Shown here: positions 8,007-15,767 of the stretch, piece by piece | Position numbering within the stretch: the stretch's first letter is position 1 | Layout: every line of letters begins with the position of its first letter | Assembly: GCA_023258825.1 (NCBI GenBank) | Contig: JALQWE010000012.1 | Coordinates: 1 to 19,906 of the forward strand | Direction of reading: 5' to 3' | Source of the DNA: Planctomycetaceae bacterium | GTDB lineage: Bacteria; Planctomycetota; Planctomycetia; Planctomycetales; Planctomycetaceae | Length of the DNA: 19,906 nt | Translations under genes and position numbers: made by a program | The notes under the pieces: model-generated | Databases searched by the model: none | What the model was told of the DNA's origin: nothing | The model's input: the letters and a program-made list of their open reading frames with translations, nothing else

Positions 8007-9323
8007 TCATCGCTCCGCATCACGCCAGATCAACACCAGCAGCAACAGCCCCAGCAATGGCGCCAGACCCACCAACCCCAGCCCCAGATCAAATGACCCC
8101 GTCTCGTCCACAACACGACCAAACCACTTCTGAGTCGGCGAGGACACCAGCCAGCCCACCGCCCCAAGGAGGCCCGAGGCCTTGCCCAGATGTCGCTCAC
8201 TCACTTCCTGCGCCATCGAATAATAACAGGGAAATAACCCCAGCGAGCCCGCAGCAACAATCAGCAGTGTGCCATACAGCATCGGCCCGGCCGGCAGCAT
8301 CGCCGCCACTGTCGCCAGCGCCGTGCATCCGCCACAAATCGCAAAAATAAGCACCCTGGCCCGCTGAGCACGCATGCCCCGGCGCGCCAGATACAACGCC
8401 GCCGCGCCCGCACACAAACAACCAATGTCGGCCGCCACAAAGTACAGCGAATTGAAATACAACGCGGTGGATTCACTGACCCCACGCCCCTCCTGCAGAA
8501 ACTTCGGTAACCACGCCCGGATCAATTGCCATGTCATGTTCAGAAAGATGACAACCGGTACCAGCGCGTAAAACCTCGGATTCGTCAGGCATTCCAGCAA
8601 CCAGTGTCGCTCCGCTGTTTCACCCGCCGTCCGGATTTCGACAGATCGCGGCACAGTTGCCGCCGGCAGATCACTCCGCCGCACAGAAATCAACCACAGC
8701 ACTGCCCACACTACCCCACTGGAACCAATCAGCACAAAGGGAAACCGCCAGACGCCCGCCTCGTTACGCCCACCCACCAGTGCCAGAATAATCAACGGCG
8801 TGATGATCGCCCCCAGAGCCCCTCCACTCTGCAGCACGCTGTTACCCATCAGCCGCTGACTTCCCGTCTGCAGCGTCTGAGTTGTGCGGAGAGCACACGG
8901 CCAGTGCCCGGCTTCAAAAAATCCCAGCAGCAGACGACACACCAGCAACGAACCAAAGCCCTCACAAAACCCCGTCAGCACACCAATTCCCGACCAGGCC
9001 AGCAACACCAGCGGATACAACAGCCGCACCGAAAAACGGTCTGCCAGAATTCCGAAGACCAGCGAACCCGCCGCAAACGCCGTCCCAAATCCGAATTCCA
9101 GATCCCCGTAACGCTCATTACTGATCTGCAACTCTGTCGTGATGCGTTTGGAAAGCACCGACAACGCCTGCCGGTCCATGTAGTTCAGCATCGTCGCCAG
9201 CAACAACAGAATACTCACCCACCAAACCCATACCCCCGACCGACGCGAGGGCGCAGCATCCACAACCTCAGCATCACGCGTCCCCCACGTCTCCGCCTGA
9301 TCGCTCCCGGTTTCATCCGCCAT
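8007..9323 (-). CDS. MFS transporter, hexuronate/anion:cation symporter-like
   Basis: This 438-residue protein has about 12 hydrophobic segments after a soluble N-terminal tail of some 30 residues. The first helix ends in NYMDRQ (47-52), a signature of the anion:cation symporter branch that includes hexuronate and glucarate transporters. The MFS motif-A loop GILADRFS follows helix 2 (91-98). A long cytoplasmic loop around EIRTAGETAERHWL separates the two six-helix halves. The substrate cannot be read off; an organic or sugar acid is the family-level expectation. The start at 9323 is preferred because GGAAAG lies 6 nt upstream; the open frame extends to 9548, but that extra 75 residues is Cys/Trp-rich with no membrane character. 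The glycosylase gene lies 183 bp downstream on the same strand. Confidence 0.9.
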   Translation of the reverse strand: MADETGSDQAETWGTRDAEVVDAAPSRRSGVWVWWVSILLLLATMLNYMDRQALSVLSKRITTELQISNERYGDLEFGFGTAFAAGSLVFGILADRFSVRLLYPLVLLAWSGIGVLTGFCEGFGSLLVCRLLLGFFEAGHWPCALRTTQTLQTGSQRLMGNSVLQSGGALGAIITPLIILALVGGRNEAGVWRFPFVLIGSSGVVWAVLWLISVRRSDLPAATVPRSVEIRTAGETAERHWLLECLTNPRFYALVPVVIFLNMTWQLIRAWLPKFLQEGRGVSESTALYFNSLYFVAADIGCLCAGAAALYLARRGMRAQRARVLIFAICGGCTALATVAAMLPAGPMLYGTLLIVAAGSLGLFPCYYSMAQEVSERHLGKASGLLGAVGWLVSSPTQKWFGRVVDETGSFDLGLGLVGLAPLLGLLLLVLIWRDAER

Positions 9324-9691
9324 GTGTTGCTTTCCTGCTGGATTCCCACTCGGATGCCCCCTCAACAGAGACCCCGCCATAGCCCATCCCACAGAATAAA
9401 CAGCCAACGGGCCAATGAAAACCGGATCCCCTGAAACAGTTTCCGCAAAATTCCACCGCACACGAAGCCAACACTCCCGAATGCACCGGATATCACCGCC
9501 GTAACACGCCTGACAACTGGAGAAGAGAAACGGCCCGCCAGTTTTCATTTCTCCCGAATTTCAAGCCCCGCCGCCAATCTTCGAAAGTCCGCCTCTGCCG
9601 GAGTGATAGGTTTCTGCATGAAGCTTTCTCCGCCTTTGCGTTGTGCTGAGTGTTTCCCGCCCGTTGATGCCTTCTTCATCAGGAAATTTCC
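9324..9691. other. Divergent intergenic region upstream of the MFS gene and the membrane-anchored hypothetical gene
   Basis: These 368 bp separate divergent starts and should hold two promoters. None could be assigned with confidence. The palindrome GGAAATTTCC (9682-9691) overlaps the ribosome-binding site of the gene to the right. Minus-strand open frames here (9545-9817 and 9561-9896) run antisense into that gene and look spurious. Confidence 0.4.
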
Positions 9692-10609
9692 GTGAGCAAA
9701 ACCAGGCCGTTTCTGATTGGCACGGCGCTGGGTGCTTCGGCGATGTTCTTCTCGCTGCAGTACCACGTTGTGCATTCTCCGACCGGACTTCAGGTCGTAC
9801 CCCGATCGCCTCAGCAAAGCATCGGACTGGCCTACGCAGATGTGCGTAGCTGGAGCCCCAGCCAGTGGGCCGACCGCCCGGAACTTGCCCGCGCACTCAT
9901 GGCCAACGGCTCCGGCGAGCTGATCGCCAGCTCCGTAGTCGACTCCCTCAGCGGTGGCTCATCCGAGGATTCCACCACGCTGGACGAACTCCGCAGCTTT
10001 CTCAATAAGTCTCGCGTCGACCTCGTCCGGTCCACACTCGCACCCTCCGGCAAAACCAACCCCGAAGACTCCGCCAGTCGTGACTCCACCACGAACGATC
10101 ACGAAGATCTCGGGCAGCCCATTCCGTTCCCCTCGGATGCCGGTTCCCGGCCAATCGCCGACCCTTTCCAGCGACGCTCGCCCGCGGCTTCCAGCGATCA
10201 AAAGCCTTCGCGATTTTCCAATACGGAGGTCCTCGAAGGCCTCGCACAGCCTCGCAGCAAGTCCTCTGGAAGCCCCCGAGGAAATTCGCTGATCGATCAG
10301 GCCCTGGAGGTTGAGCGAAAAATCTTCGGTGATCAGCAGGATTCACAGGAGAACTCTGCTGCGCCCGAAAGCACCAGCAGAAAATCGCCCGCCCCGCTGT
10401 TCGAAGAGGTCACTACGGCCCTGGAGAACCAGGCACAGCAGATGCTGGACGAAATCCGTAATTCTGACGCCGCACGGTCCACCGTCGCTGCCAGCGTGGC
10501 CCCCCCGGCCAACTTCAGCCGCAGTACTACCCGGACAGAACCGACAACAACGGCCACACCAGAAGCTCCGGTTTCTGTCACCGATGATTTCGATCCCTTC
10601 CTTGAATGA
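9692..10609 (+). CDS. Membrane-anchored low-complexity protein of unknown function
   Basis: This is a 305-residue protein with a GTG start preceded by AGGAA 7 nt upstream. Residues 6-24 (PFLIGTALGASAMFFSLQY) form one hydrophobic segment, either a membrane anchor or an uncleaved signal. Residues 25-75 form an ordered-looking block ending in WADRPELARALMANGSGEL. The rest is hydrophilic, Ser/Pro/Asp/Glu-rich and probably disordered, with a short possible helix near EVTTALENQAQQMLDEIR and an acidic end, DDFDPFLE. I do not recognise a domain. The protein lies in the same direction as the DUF1653 and YeaQ-like genes but is 117 bp from the next one. The ordered N-terminal block with a variable tail suggests a conserved membrane-proximal function, possibly specific to planctomycetes; that is inference. 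Confidence 0.78.
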   Translation: MSKTRPFLIGTALGASAMFFSLQYHVVHSPTGLQVVPRSPQQSIGLAYADVRSWSPSQWADRPELARALMANGSGELIASSVVDSLSGGSSEDSTTLDELRSFLNKSRVDLVRSTLAPSGKTNPEDSASRDSTTNDHEDLGQPIPFPSDAGSRPIADPFQRRSPAASSDQKPSRFSNTEVLEGLAQPRSKSSGSPRGNSLIDQALEVERKIFGDQQDSQENSAAPESTSRKSPAPLFEEVTTALENQAQQMLDEIRNSDAARSTVAASVAPPANFSRSTTRTEPTTTATPEAPVSVTDDFDPFLE

Positions 10610-10726
10610 TTCCAGGGGAATGATGCGGCAGACGGGCTCTGATCCACTGCAGCACACTGCGTTGCGATCCCCGTGTGTCAGCGCCCCAGCAATGTCAGCT
10701 GCATCATCCCACACGCACCGGTCTGG

Positions 10727-10975
10727 ATGTTTATGACAAGCCCCGAGCCCACGGTTCTTCCCGGACGCTATCGCCACTACAAGAATCGTGACTACATCGT
10801 CCTGGGCGTTGCTCGCCACTCCGAGACCCAGGAAGAACTCGTTGTCTATCGCACTGACTACGGCGACCGATCACTCTGGGTCCGGCCGAAGGCAATGTTT
10901 GTGGAGCAGGTCCTTGTTGAGGGCCGAATGGTGCCACGCTTCCGCTACGTTGAAGACTCACCCGCCTCGACGTAA
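10727..10975 (+). CDS. DUF1653 domain protein
   Basis: This 82-residue protein is made almost entirely of a DUF1653 domain. It begins LPGRYRHYKNRDYIVLGVARHSETQEEL and continues VVYRTDYGDRSLWVRPKAMFVE to a closing RFRYVE. Members are small, single-domain proteins of about 70-90 residues with no established function. The start is uncertain: ATG at 10727 or two codons on at 10733. The frame extends upstream to a GTG at 10673, but that added segment does not resemble the family. The ribosome-binding site is weak (CCGGTCTGG just before). The gene stands 117 bp after the membrane-anchored gene. Confidence 0.87.
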   Translation: MFMTSPEPTVLPGRYRHYKNRDYIVLGVARHSETQEELVVYRTDYGDRSLWVRPKAMFVEQVLVEGRMVPRFRYVEDSPAST

Positions 10976-11376
10976 GCAGTCCCGGGACGAACTGCGCCCC
11001 GAAGTCTGAGCGGAACTGAGACGCACCGGCTTACCTCGGCAATGACTCCCTGAATTGTCGCCTGCTGAATTGCCCCTGCAAACATCTCGCCCGCTTCAGA
11101 AACTTCTCCAAACCACCACGACCAGGATCGCTCCCCTGCTTCAGGCGCAGAGATTGCCGAAACTCTACGGCACACTGCGGCCAACACCCTCAAATTCCGT
11201 CCCTTCCGCCAACGAGTCAGCAACCGGGACGGGGTTTTTCGATAGAACTCCAGCTTGAGTCCGCACTCCGGATCGCGGCGCGCCCCATGCATGGGTTTAC
11301 CTCTGACGTCCATTGCAGGGGACACAGCCCGCACGTGCCGCTGCCGAACCGGAACTCGGACCGAAAGGAGACGGAA
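10976..11376. other. Intergenic stretch before the YeaQ-like gene
   Basis: About 400 bp without a supported gene. A minus-strand open frame (10945-11334) crosses it and overlaps the DUF1653 gene end, but it has no recognisable domain. A promoter for the following gene is expected; no clear boxes are visible. The last 15 bases hold that gene's strong Shine-Dalgarno sequence. Confidence 0.4.
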
Positions 11377-11775
11377 ATGTCCGAAACAGAATTTCTGGAA
11401 ATCCTGAAATCCAGCATCAACGAACTGCTGCGCTGGGTTGGATTCGGCACACTCACGGGGCTGGCAGCCAAGGCCATCATGCCGGGCCGCGACCCTGGCG
11501 GCGCCATCACAACGGTCCTGATCGGTATCGGGGGAAGCGTGATTGGCTGCGGAACAGCGTTGTTCTTCTGGCGCGATGCTTCGATTGATCCAATCAGCGT
11601 GAAAGGCTTCTTTGCCGCGGTCTTTGGCGCCTTTACGCTGCTGTTTTTCTACCGACTCCTTTCCGGGTCCTTTCTGCGCGAAACCAACGGCGAAGAAGAT
11701 CGCTGGTTATATAAGGTGAAAAAACGCCTCCGCAAACGTCAGGTTCTGGAGGAAGTCCTGCGAGACGCCCTCTAG
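11377..11775 (+). CDS. GlsB/YeaQ/YmgE-type transglycosylase-associated membrane protein with C-terminal extension
   Basis: This 132-residue protein has a textbook ribosome-binding site (AAAGGAG, 6 nt before ATG). The core around LLRWVGFGTLTGLAAKAIMPGRDPGG and the following Gly-rich helix ITTVLIGIGGSVIG match the small YeaQ/GlsB family, which has two or three membrane helices and the invariant MPGRDPGG loop. Typical members have about 80 residues. Here a further helix (VKGFFAAVFGAFTLLFFYRLL) is followed by a strongly basic and acidic tail (KVKKRLRKRQVLEEVLRD) that probably lies in the cytoplasm. Members are often stress-induced and are loosely linked to the envelope; no enzymatic activity is established despite the family name. 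The frame begins 90 nt earlier at 11287, but the ribosome-binding site decides for 11377. Confidence 0.88.
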   Translation: MSETEFLEILKSSINELLRWVGFGTLTGLAAKAIMPGRDPGGAITTVLIGIGGSVIGCGTALFFWRDASIDPISVKGFFAAVFGAFTLLFFYRLLSGSFLRETNGEEDRWLYKVKKRLRKRQVLEEVLRDAL

Positions 11776-12658
11776 CGAACGCCCGGCAACAGGATCAGTC
11801 CATGGAGGCGAGCCCTGGGATGGTGAAAAGATGTCAGGTCCGCAGATCGTCGCGTTTCGCTCCGTCGAAACGAACATCCAGCCTTTTCGCAGCTGGAGTC
11901 GACACTCCAAATCCTTTTGCCTCATCAAGCTGCAATTGCCGTGGCAACTCTCAGTTTGCCGCCGTGTCGCCATCCCAGGCGAGCCCTGCATCCGACGCCG
12001 TTAGCTTCTGGCGTCGTGGTTGAAAATCGAGCGGCCGGGGTAGCGTTCCGGGAATGCTTGCAGCTGATCAGGCCCGAGAGCCCCGGGGTGCGGACCTGGC
12101 AAGCCCCGATCACCTGAACAGATTATCAGTATCACGTGGGCCGATTGCAAATGTACCGGAAATCGCCCGAAACCGGCGTCAGAACTGGTTTGGGCGCCTA
12201 AAATGACTCCCCCACGTCTGCGATTTCCTCCGAAACCGGCAATCTGCTGTTGAAGCTTGAATTTCCAGACGATATCCTGCCCCGTTTCCCTTGAAACGCT
12301 GCAGGAAACTGCGCGCTGTCAAAAAACTGGCTGTGGAATACGACTCTGCAGTTTGATTTTTGTCCCTGGCACTAGTCCCAAGTCATGTTGTTCGGCGATC
12401 CCGACAGATGATTCACTGGATTTTGGGTGTTGATTCGGGGCGGGGACGGTCGACATTGTTTGATCGTCTGAAGATGTTGGGACTCACACTGGCGGTGGCG
12501 CATTGGTCAAAACCTTCAGTAAGTCGTTTGTCGTAAGATGTATTCAGCTCGGATGGTGTGGGGCTATCGAGTCCAAAGCCACGGGTTGCAGTTGATGATA
12601 TTCCGGAGCCGGCAGGCGCCCGATTGTTACAAGTTTGTGTTTTTTTAGGGTTTTTCCA
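11776..12658. other. Long non-coding stretch upstream of the bL25 gene
   Basis: About 880 bp with no supported coding region on either strand; the short open frames present lack domains and ribosome-binding sites. No tRNA, RNase P, SRP, 6S or tmRNA signature was recognised. Structured spots include a 7-bp hairpin (CGACGCC/GGCGTCG, 11993-12016), a larger bulged hairpin (12164-12196) and an 11-bp direct repeat CCGAAACCGGC (12167-12177 and 12230-12240). The right part from about 12340 becomes richer in T and G and probably holds the promoter of the ribosomal operon and its leader. Confidence 0.5.
12164..12196. other. Imperfect hairpin in the bL25 upstream region
   Basis: The left arm CGCCCGAAACCGG (12164-12176) can pair with CTGGTTTGGGCG (12185-12196) over 12 pairs, with one bulged G and one G-U wobble, around an 8-nt loop. 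It is not followed by a T-run, so it is not a standard terminator. It may be part of a structured leader or small RNA, or chance. Confidence 0.35.
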
Positions 12659-13216
12659 ATGTCGGAAGATCTGCTTTTGAAGGTGGAGCGTCGCGTGACC
12701 CCGGGGTCAACGGCCACTCGTCATGTTCGTGCCAAGGGCCGTGTTCCAGCGAATTTGTACGGATTTGGAAAGCCCGGTGAGTGTATCTCCATTTGCGGCG
12801 AAGCGGTGGAAAAGCTCGTGGCAACACGATCCTCTGTCGTTGATGTGGAACTGGACGGCACGGTCGACAAGGCTGTTGTTCAGGAACTGCAGTGGGACGT
12901 GTTCAGCACTCAGGTGCTGCATGTAGACCTTCGCCGTGTCGACCCCAATGGTCGTGCAACGGTGGACGTGGTCGTCGAACTGCGTGGTGAGCCGGTGGGT
13001 CTGAAGGACGGCGGTTTGCTTCGTCAGGCAGTCAAGCGCGTCAGCATCAGCTGCCCGGACTACCGAATTCCGAAGTCGATTCCTGTCAGGATTGGTGCTC
13101 TGCAGGTTGGCGATGTGATTCGGGCCTCAGACCTGCAGTTGCCCGACTACGCACAGTTGCAGACACCGGCTGATACGTTGATTGTTGAACTTTACGATCC
13201 TCGCAAAGCTGGCTAA
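12659..13216 (+). CDS. rplY: Ribosomal protein bL25, CTC/TL5 form
   Basis: This 185-residue protein is the long two-domain form of bL25. The N-terminal domain (about 1-90) binds the 5S rRNA loop; it begins LLLKVERRVTPGSTATRHVRAKGRVPANLYGFGKP, with VQELQWDVFSTQVLHVDLRRVD near its end. The C-terminal TL5-type beta domain (about 92-185) includes VDVVVELRGEPVGLKDGGLL and ends VELYDPRKAG. It is part of the large subunit's central protuberance; CTC forms were named from a general-stress protein of Bacillus. The ATG at 12659 fits the family start; AGGG lies 8 nt upstream, and eight extra in-frame codons upstream are not family-like. Peptidyl-tRNA hydrolase follows after 27 bp, a common bacterial pairing, and no ribose-phosphate pyrophosphokinase gene precedes it here. 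Confidence 0.96.
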   Translation: MSEDLLLKVERRVTPGSTATRHVRAKGRVPANLYGFGKPGECISICGEAVEKLVATRSSVVDVELDGTVDKAVVQELQWDVFSTQVLHVDLRRVDPNGRATVDVVVELRGEPVGLKDGGLLRQAVKRVSISCPDYRIPKSIPVRIGALQVGDVIRASDLQLPDYAQLQTPADTLIVELYDPRKAG

Positions 13217-13243
13217 GGCCAAATCAGGGCGGGGGTTGCAGGA

Positions 13244-13819
13244 ATGAAAGTTGTGGTGGGGCTGGGGAACCCTGGTTCCCAATACGCTGGAACTCGCCAC
13301 AACATTGGTTTTGACGTCGTGGATCTGTTGGCGGAACGTTGGTGTGCTGACAAGGCACAGGCAAAGTTTCAGTCACAAATCCGCGAGGGGTTTTGGGGCG
13401 GTCACAAGGTTTTGCTTGTCCGTCCGATGACCTTTATGAATAAAAGCGGGGATCCAGTCCTGCAGATCGTTCGCTTCTTCCAACTGGAAGCCGCGGATGT
13501 CGTTGTGGTGTGCGATGACATGAACCTGCCCACGGGCAGGCTACGCTGGCGGGCCTCCGGGTCTTCCGGCGGTCAAAAGGGACTCGCCGACATACTTCAG
13601 AAACTGGGGACCGAACAGGTTCCCCGGCTTCGGTTGGGTGTGGGCAGGCCTCCGGGACAAATGGATCCGGCCGACTGGGTGCTCTCCCGGTTCCGGTCGG
13701 AAGAACGGCAATCCGTCGAACACATGACAGTGATCGCGGCGGATTCTGTGGAAATCTGTCTCAAAGAAGGAATCGCAGCGGCAATGAATCGGTACAATAA
13801 GACAGAAGAAAACTCCTGA
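13244..13819 (+). CDS. pth: Peptidyl-tRNA hydrolase
   Basis: This 191-residue cytosolic enzyme cuts the ester bond of peptidyl-tRNAs dropped from ribosomes and so recycles tRNA. It opens MKVVVGLGNPGSQYAGTRHNIGFDVVD, with the catalytic His19 (His20 in E. coli) and Asn9. The FMNKSG block carries Asn66 (Asn68 in E. coli), and the Asp that activates the His lies in CDDMNLPTG at 91-92. One departure: where E. coli has GGHNGL (His113, Asn114, which contact tRNA and peptide), this protein has GGQKGL at 109-114. The frame ends within about 100 bp of the bS6 gene, and the 27-bp gap after bL25 suggests one transcript. Confidence 0.96.
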   Translation: MKVVVGLGNPGSQYAGTRHNIGFDVVDLLAERWCADKAQAKFQSQIREGFWGGHKVLLVRPMTFMNKSGDPVLQIVRFFQLEAADVVVVCDDMNLPTGRLRWRASGSSGGQKGLADILQKLGTEQVPRLRLGVGRPPGQMDPADWVLSRFRSEERQSVEHMTVIAADSVEICLKEGIAAAMNRYNKTEENS

Positions 13820-13922
13820 CGGGCTTTTTCTCTGTTCAGTGTCAGTGGTCTTTTTGCTGGCCGATCGGGCGGTCTGACCGTCTGTCGGTTCGATGAATTT
13901 TCATTTCGGGAGCATCAGTTTC

Positions 13923-14336
13923 GTGTCTGTCGCAGCTCAAAAAGTCGTGAAGCCTCATTTTTACGAAGGCATGTTCCTGGTTGACAGTGGCAAGTTTGCG
14001 ACGGACCAGGAAGGTGTCACCAATGACATCCTCACTGTCCTCAAAAAGGCTGGTGCTACTGTTGTCGCACACCGTCCATGGCAGGACGGCAAACTGGCCT
14101 ACGAAATCGAAGGCATGAAGAAGGGACTGCACTACCTCGTGCTGTTCACCATGCCAGGAACCGGCATGAAAACCCTCGTGCGTCAGTGTCAGTTGAGCGA
14201 AACCATCGTTCGACACATGACCATTAAGCATCCACAAAGCATCTTTGATGCAACCGTGGCTGCCATGACTGGCGCTGCTCCCGCTGTCGTCGAAGACACA
14301 GACGCCCCGGAAGCCGATGGCGACGACGCTGGTTGA
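13923..14336 (+). CDS. rpsF: Ribosomal protein bS6
   Basis: This 137-residue small-subunit protein has its core from HFYEGMFLVDSGKFATDQEG through VLKKAGATVVAHRPWQDGKLAYEIEGMKKGLHYLVLFTMPG to RHMTIKHPQS. A tail rich in Ala, Asp and Glu (EDTDAPEADGDDAG) closes it. bS6 normally pairs with bS18 on the platform of the 30S subunit. GTG at 13923 is preferred over ATG at 13893: GGGAG lies 10 nt upstream and the family core starts soon after, whereas the upstream ten codons overlap that ribosome-binding site. It sits between pth and ssb in the same direction; no bS18 gene follows. Confidence 0.94.
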   Translation: MSVAAQKVVKPHFYEGMFLVDSGKFATDQEGVTNDILTVLKKAGATVVAHRPWQDGKLAYEIEGMKKGLHYLVLFTMPGTGMKTLVRQCQLSETIVRHMTIKHPQSIFDATVAAMTGAAPAVVEDTDAPEADGDDAG

Positions 14337-14455
14337 TTTGGTAGTTTGTGTCAGCCTGCTGTCCTCGTGTCGCGCCCCCCTGACGGGGTCTTAAGACGCT
14401 CTGGACAGAGGTTGAAGTGGGTGGCGGCCCTCTCAGTCTGATCGGAGTCCCCAAA

Positions 14456-14950
14456 GTGGCATCGTTCAACAAAGTCATTCTGCTCGGTAACCTGACGCGT
14501 GATCCCGAAGTGCGTTACACCACGGGCGGAACTGCCGTTTGCGATTTGACACTTGCCATCAACCACAACTACACAGACAAGCGCTCCAACGAACGCAAAG
14601 AAGAAGTCTCGTTCATCGACGTTACCGTCTGGGGACGAACGGCAGAGATCGCTGGCGAGTATCTCGCTAAAGGTCGACCGGTCCTGATCGAAGGACGGCT
14701 GCAGCAGGATAAATGGGACGATAAAGAAACCGGTCAAAAACGCTCCAAACTGAAGGTCGTCGCGGACAGCATGCAGTTGCTTGGTGGCCGAGGCGAAGGT
14801 GGACCTGCAGGCGGTGCTCCCAACCGCCCCGCCGGAAACACTCGGCCTGCCGCCTCCAGTGATAGCTTCGCCAGTGCAGATTCCGGAAGGTCACCCGACC
14901 AGACCTTCTACGATGATATGCCCTCCGGCGGAGATGATGTCCCGTTCTGA
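14456..14950 (+). CDS. ssb: Single-stranded DNA-binding protein
   Basis: This 164-residue protein has an OB fold (about 1-110), beginning MASFNKVILLGNLTRDPEVRYTTGGTAVCDLTLAINH. It continues with FIDVTVWGRTAEIAGEYLAKGRPVLIEGRLQQDKW, the classic SSB pattern. A Gly/Pro/Ser-rich disordered linker follows, then the acidic tip SGGDDVPF, the peptide through which SSB recruits repair and replication partners (DDIPF in E. coli). It binds single-stranded DNA as a tetramer. GTG at 14456 is chosen: GGAG lies 8 nt upstream and the conserved start follows at once, whereas the earlier ATG at 14417 adds 13 unrelated residues. It lies between bS6 and bL9, the usual cluster for SSB. Confidence 0.96.
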   Translation: MASFNKVILLGNLTRDPEVRYTTGGTAVCDLTLAINHNYTDKRSNERKEEVSFIDVTVWGRTAEIAGEYLAKGRPVLIEGRLQQDKWDDKETGQKRSKLKVVADSMQLLGGRGEGGPAGGAPNRPAGNTRPAASSDSFASADSGRSPDQTFYDDMPSGGDDVPF

Positions 14951-15082
14951 CCAGATGGGACCCAAACGCGGCACTCCGCATCTGAGAATTCATTCAATAC
15001 TGAACGACCTCTTTCAATTGTATCACGGCACAGTTTTCCCGAACCCCAGTGGTCCGGCTTAAGGTTAAAGGATCTGTCTCAA

Positions 15083-15571
15083 ATGGCTGGCACAACAACT
15101 CCTGGCTCCAGAAATGTCGAAGTCCTGTTGGTTCATGACGTTGCGAACCTCGGACAACGCGGCGAAATCGTGCGAGTGAAGCCCGGCTACGCCCGCAACT
15201 TCCTGCTGCCTCAGGGCAAGGCCACCGTGGCCACCGAACACAACAAGCGCATGGTCGAAAAGCACCGCGAAAAACTCGCCGCGATCGAAGCCGCTCGAGT
15301 CAAGCAGCTGCAGAAGATCGCCGAAGCTGTCGGCAAGTACAGCGCCACCATCGAAGCACACGCGACCGCCGACAACCACCTCTACGGTTCCGTGGTCGCC
15401 CGCGACATCAGCGAAGCACTCAAGGCCGCTGGTCATCCTGTTGAAGCCGAACATGTGCGTCTCGATGGCCCGATCAAGGAACTGGGCATGTACACCGTGA
15501 AACTCAAGTTCCACGACAAGGTGCAGGGCGAAGTCAAGGTCTGGGTCGTGCCTTCCGCAACCAGCGGCTGA
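15083..15571 (+). CDS. rplI: Ribosomal protein bL9
   Basis: This 162-residue protein has the two-domain bL9 layout. The N-terminal 23S-binding domain starts after a ten-residue extension (MAGTTTPGSR): VEVLLVHDVANLGQRGEIVRVKPGYARNFLLPQGKAT, including the family signature in GQRGEIVRVKPGYARNFL. The long connecting helix (VEKHREKLAAIEAARVKQLQKIAEAV) leads to a C-terminal domain with HLYGSVVARDISEALK and a closing VQGEVKVWVV. bL9 sits at the L1 stalk and affects reading-frame maintenance. The ATG is preceded by AAGGATC, 8 nt upstream. A strong terminator lies 50 bp after the stop, so this is the last gene of the ribosomal transcript. Confidence 0.96.
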   Translation: MAGTTTPGSRNVEVLLVHDVANLGQRGEIVRVKPGYARNFLLPQGKATVATEHNKRMVEKHREKLAAIEAARVKQLQKIAEAVGKYSATIEAHATADNHLYGSVVARDISEALKAAGHPVEAEHVRLDGPIKELGMYTVKLKFHDKVQGEVKVWVVPSATSG

Positions 15572-15620
15572 TCACTTCCGGTACCACTGTCGCAACCAGC
15601 GACGTCCGACCAACTCATCG

Positions 15621-15653
15621 ATCCTCAGGCATGCAGGTGCCTGAGGATTTTTT
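15621..15653 (+). terminator. Rho-independent terminator after rplI
   Basis: Left arm ATCCTCAGGCA (15621-15631) pairs perfectly over 11 bp with TGCCTGAGGAT (15638-15648) around a 6-nt loop TGCAGG. A run of six T (15648-15653) follows directly. This is the clearest terminator in the window; it ends the bL25-pth-rpsF-ssb-rplI block and makes dnaB a separate transcript. Confidence 0.92.
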
Positions 15654-15767
15654 CGCAATGGTGCCACACTTTTCCAGATGATCAGACACTTCCCCGGGCT
15701 GCCTCCACTGTCCAACCGGAGACAGCCCCACTAAGCTCGTTCCCCCTGCATTTCACGCTGCATTCGT

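Noticed and set aside
7142..8133. Plus-strand open frames opposite the uracil-DNA glycosylase and the gap beside it
   Set aside because: Low-complexity translations, antisense to a gene with intact catalytic and cluster motifs.
9682..9691. Palindrome GGAAATTTCC next to a start codon
   Set aside because: Ten bases only, and most of it is explained by the ribosome-binding site; not enough to call an operator.
9545..9896. Two minus-strand open frames between the MFS gene and the membrane-anchored gene
   Set aside because: They overlap the start of the well-supported plus-strand gene, match nothing, and have no convincing ribosome-binding site. A 24-codon stretch starting at 9619 is too short to judge.
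10945..11334. Minus-strand open frame of 129 codons in the gap before the YeaQ-like gene
   Set aside because: No recognisable domain and it overlaps the DUF1653 gene's end. It could be real, but nothing in the sequence supports it.
12374..12484. Inverted repeat AGTCCCAA ... TTGGGACT with arms about 95 bp apart
   Set aside because: Eight-bp arms at this distance are expected by chance in a stretch of nearly 900 bp, and the flanks do not extend the pairing.
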